From the NCBI RefSeq assembly GCF_032854445.1, contig NC_088301.1, forward strand, positions 2,418,001 through 2,482,000: 64,000 bases of DNA. The letters are read 5' to 3'. The translations under genes and the position numbers were made by a program. The notes beneath the pieces were generated by a model. The model was not told the origin of the DNA and did no database searches. It was given only the letters and a program-made list of their open reading frames with translations. The stretch's first letter is position 1. Each line of letters starts with the position of its first letter. Origin of the DNA: Liolophura sinensis (taxonomy: Eukaryota; Mollusca; Polyplacophora; Chitonida; Chitonidae). Shown here piece by piece: positions 63,601 through 64,000 of the stretch.

Positions 63601-63960
63601 TGGTGTATGAGCCTGGGTATTCTTGCTATTCTTGCCTACTGCGGGACTGGCATCCTTTTCAACACATTCGCTACTCGTGCCTGCTATGAGACAGCTCTAA
63701 ATCTCACCGCATTTTGTACTGGTGCATGAGGTGGGAGAGACCTATTTCTCACCACATTCGCTACTCGAGCTTTCGGTAGAACAGGCCTGCTTGTCACCAC
63801 ATTTGCTGCTCGTGACAACAGCATAGTAGGCCTACTTGTCACAACATTTACCACTCTTTCTTGAGGTGGGGCAGTCTCACTTACTCCCACATCGTTACTC
63901 GTGCCGATAGCGGGGCAGGCCTGCGTATCACCACATTTGCTACCCCATGCTACTTACACG
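63600..63960. repeat. degenerate tandem repeat, about 60-bp unit
   Basis: Repeated blocks CACCACATTCGCTACTCG, TTGTCACCACATTTGCTGCT, TCACTTACTCCCACATCGTT with GGCAGGCCTGC or GGCCTACTTG between. It yields a repetitive minus-strand frame (NVVTSRP) with no other sign of coding. Confidence 0.75.
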
Positions 63961-64000
63961 TATTCCTATATTTGTTACACCTTTTGAAAGAGGGTGGTTA

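Noticed and set aside
63684..63890. 68-codon repetitive minus-strand frame
   Set aside because: Produced by a degenerate tandem repeat, no splice or start context.

Overview
This is a eukaryotic, intron-rich, AT-rich window from an animal nuclear genome. No bacterial operon, RBS or CRISPR structure is present. Two tRNA-headed SINE families (one ending in (CACT)n after a 'GAGTACGACGTTAAACCCC' block, one ending in 'AAACACCAATCAAATAAATAAA'), abundant minisatellites and (AT)n tracts resemble what is common in molluscs and related lophotrochozoans. That assignment is inference from repeat style, not proven.

The window is dominated by a cluster of MATE-family (SLC47A, multidrug and toxin extrusion) transporter genes. 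Gene A (+ strand, 6783-24989) has 19 coding exons and encodes 578 aa. Gene B (- strand, 43973-27671) has 19 coding exons and encodes 595 aa. The two genes converge tail to tail. Exons 3 to 16 have exactly the same lengths and phases in both, so they are paralogues by duplication. A third, partial and broken copy lies upstream of gene B on the - strand (about 53.0-46.6 kb): exons 1, 2, 3, 13 and 15 can be recognised, the start codon and the exon-1 donor are destroyed, and the other exons are missing.

Left flank (1-6.5 kb): non-coding sequence with a decayed Tc1/mariner transposase (about 2.05-2.70 kb, - strand), a full SINE with target-site duplication (3.46-3.83 kb), an internally repetitive segment (5.17-5.83 kb) and a compound CA/TA microsatellite that ends just before the first coding exon of gene A. 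Between genes A and B (25-27.6 kb): a SINE in the probable 3' UTR of gene A and a tandem duplication of about 420 bp. From 53 to 58.5 kb I recognise no genes. From 58.59 to 62.69 kb there are two related tandem arrays: a 32-bp unit that breaks any reading frame, and a 48-bp (16-codon) unit that keeps a 716-codon frame open on the - strand. The last 1.3 kb holds another degenerate tandem array.

MATE proteins are plasma-membrane or vesicle-membrane antiporters that exchange protons for organic cations. Gene B keeps the acidic residues expected in the transport path at three of four positions. Gene A has aspartate in place of glutamate at three of four, which suggests the two copies have diverged in function. 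Many minisatellites (20- to 65-bp units) sit inside the introns of the two genes.
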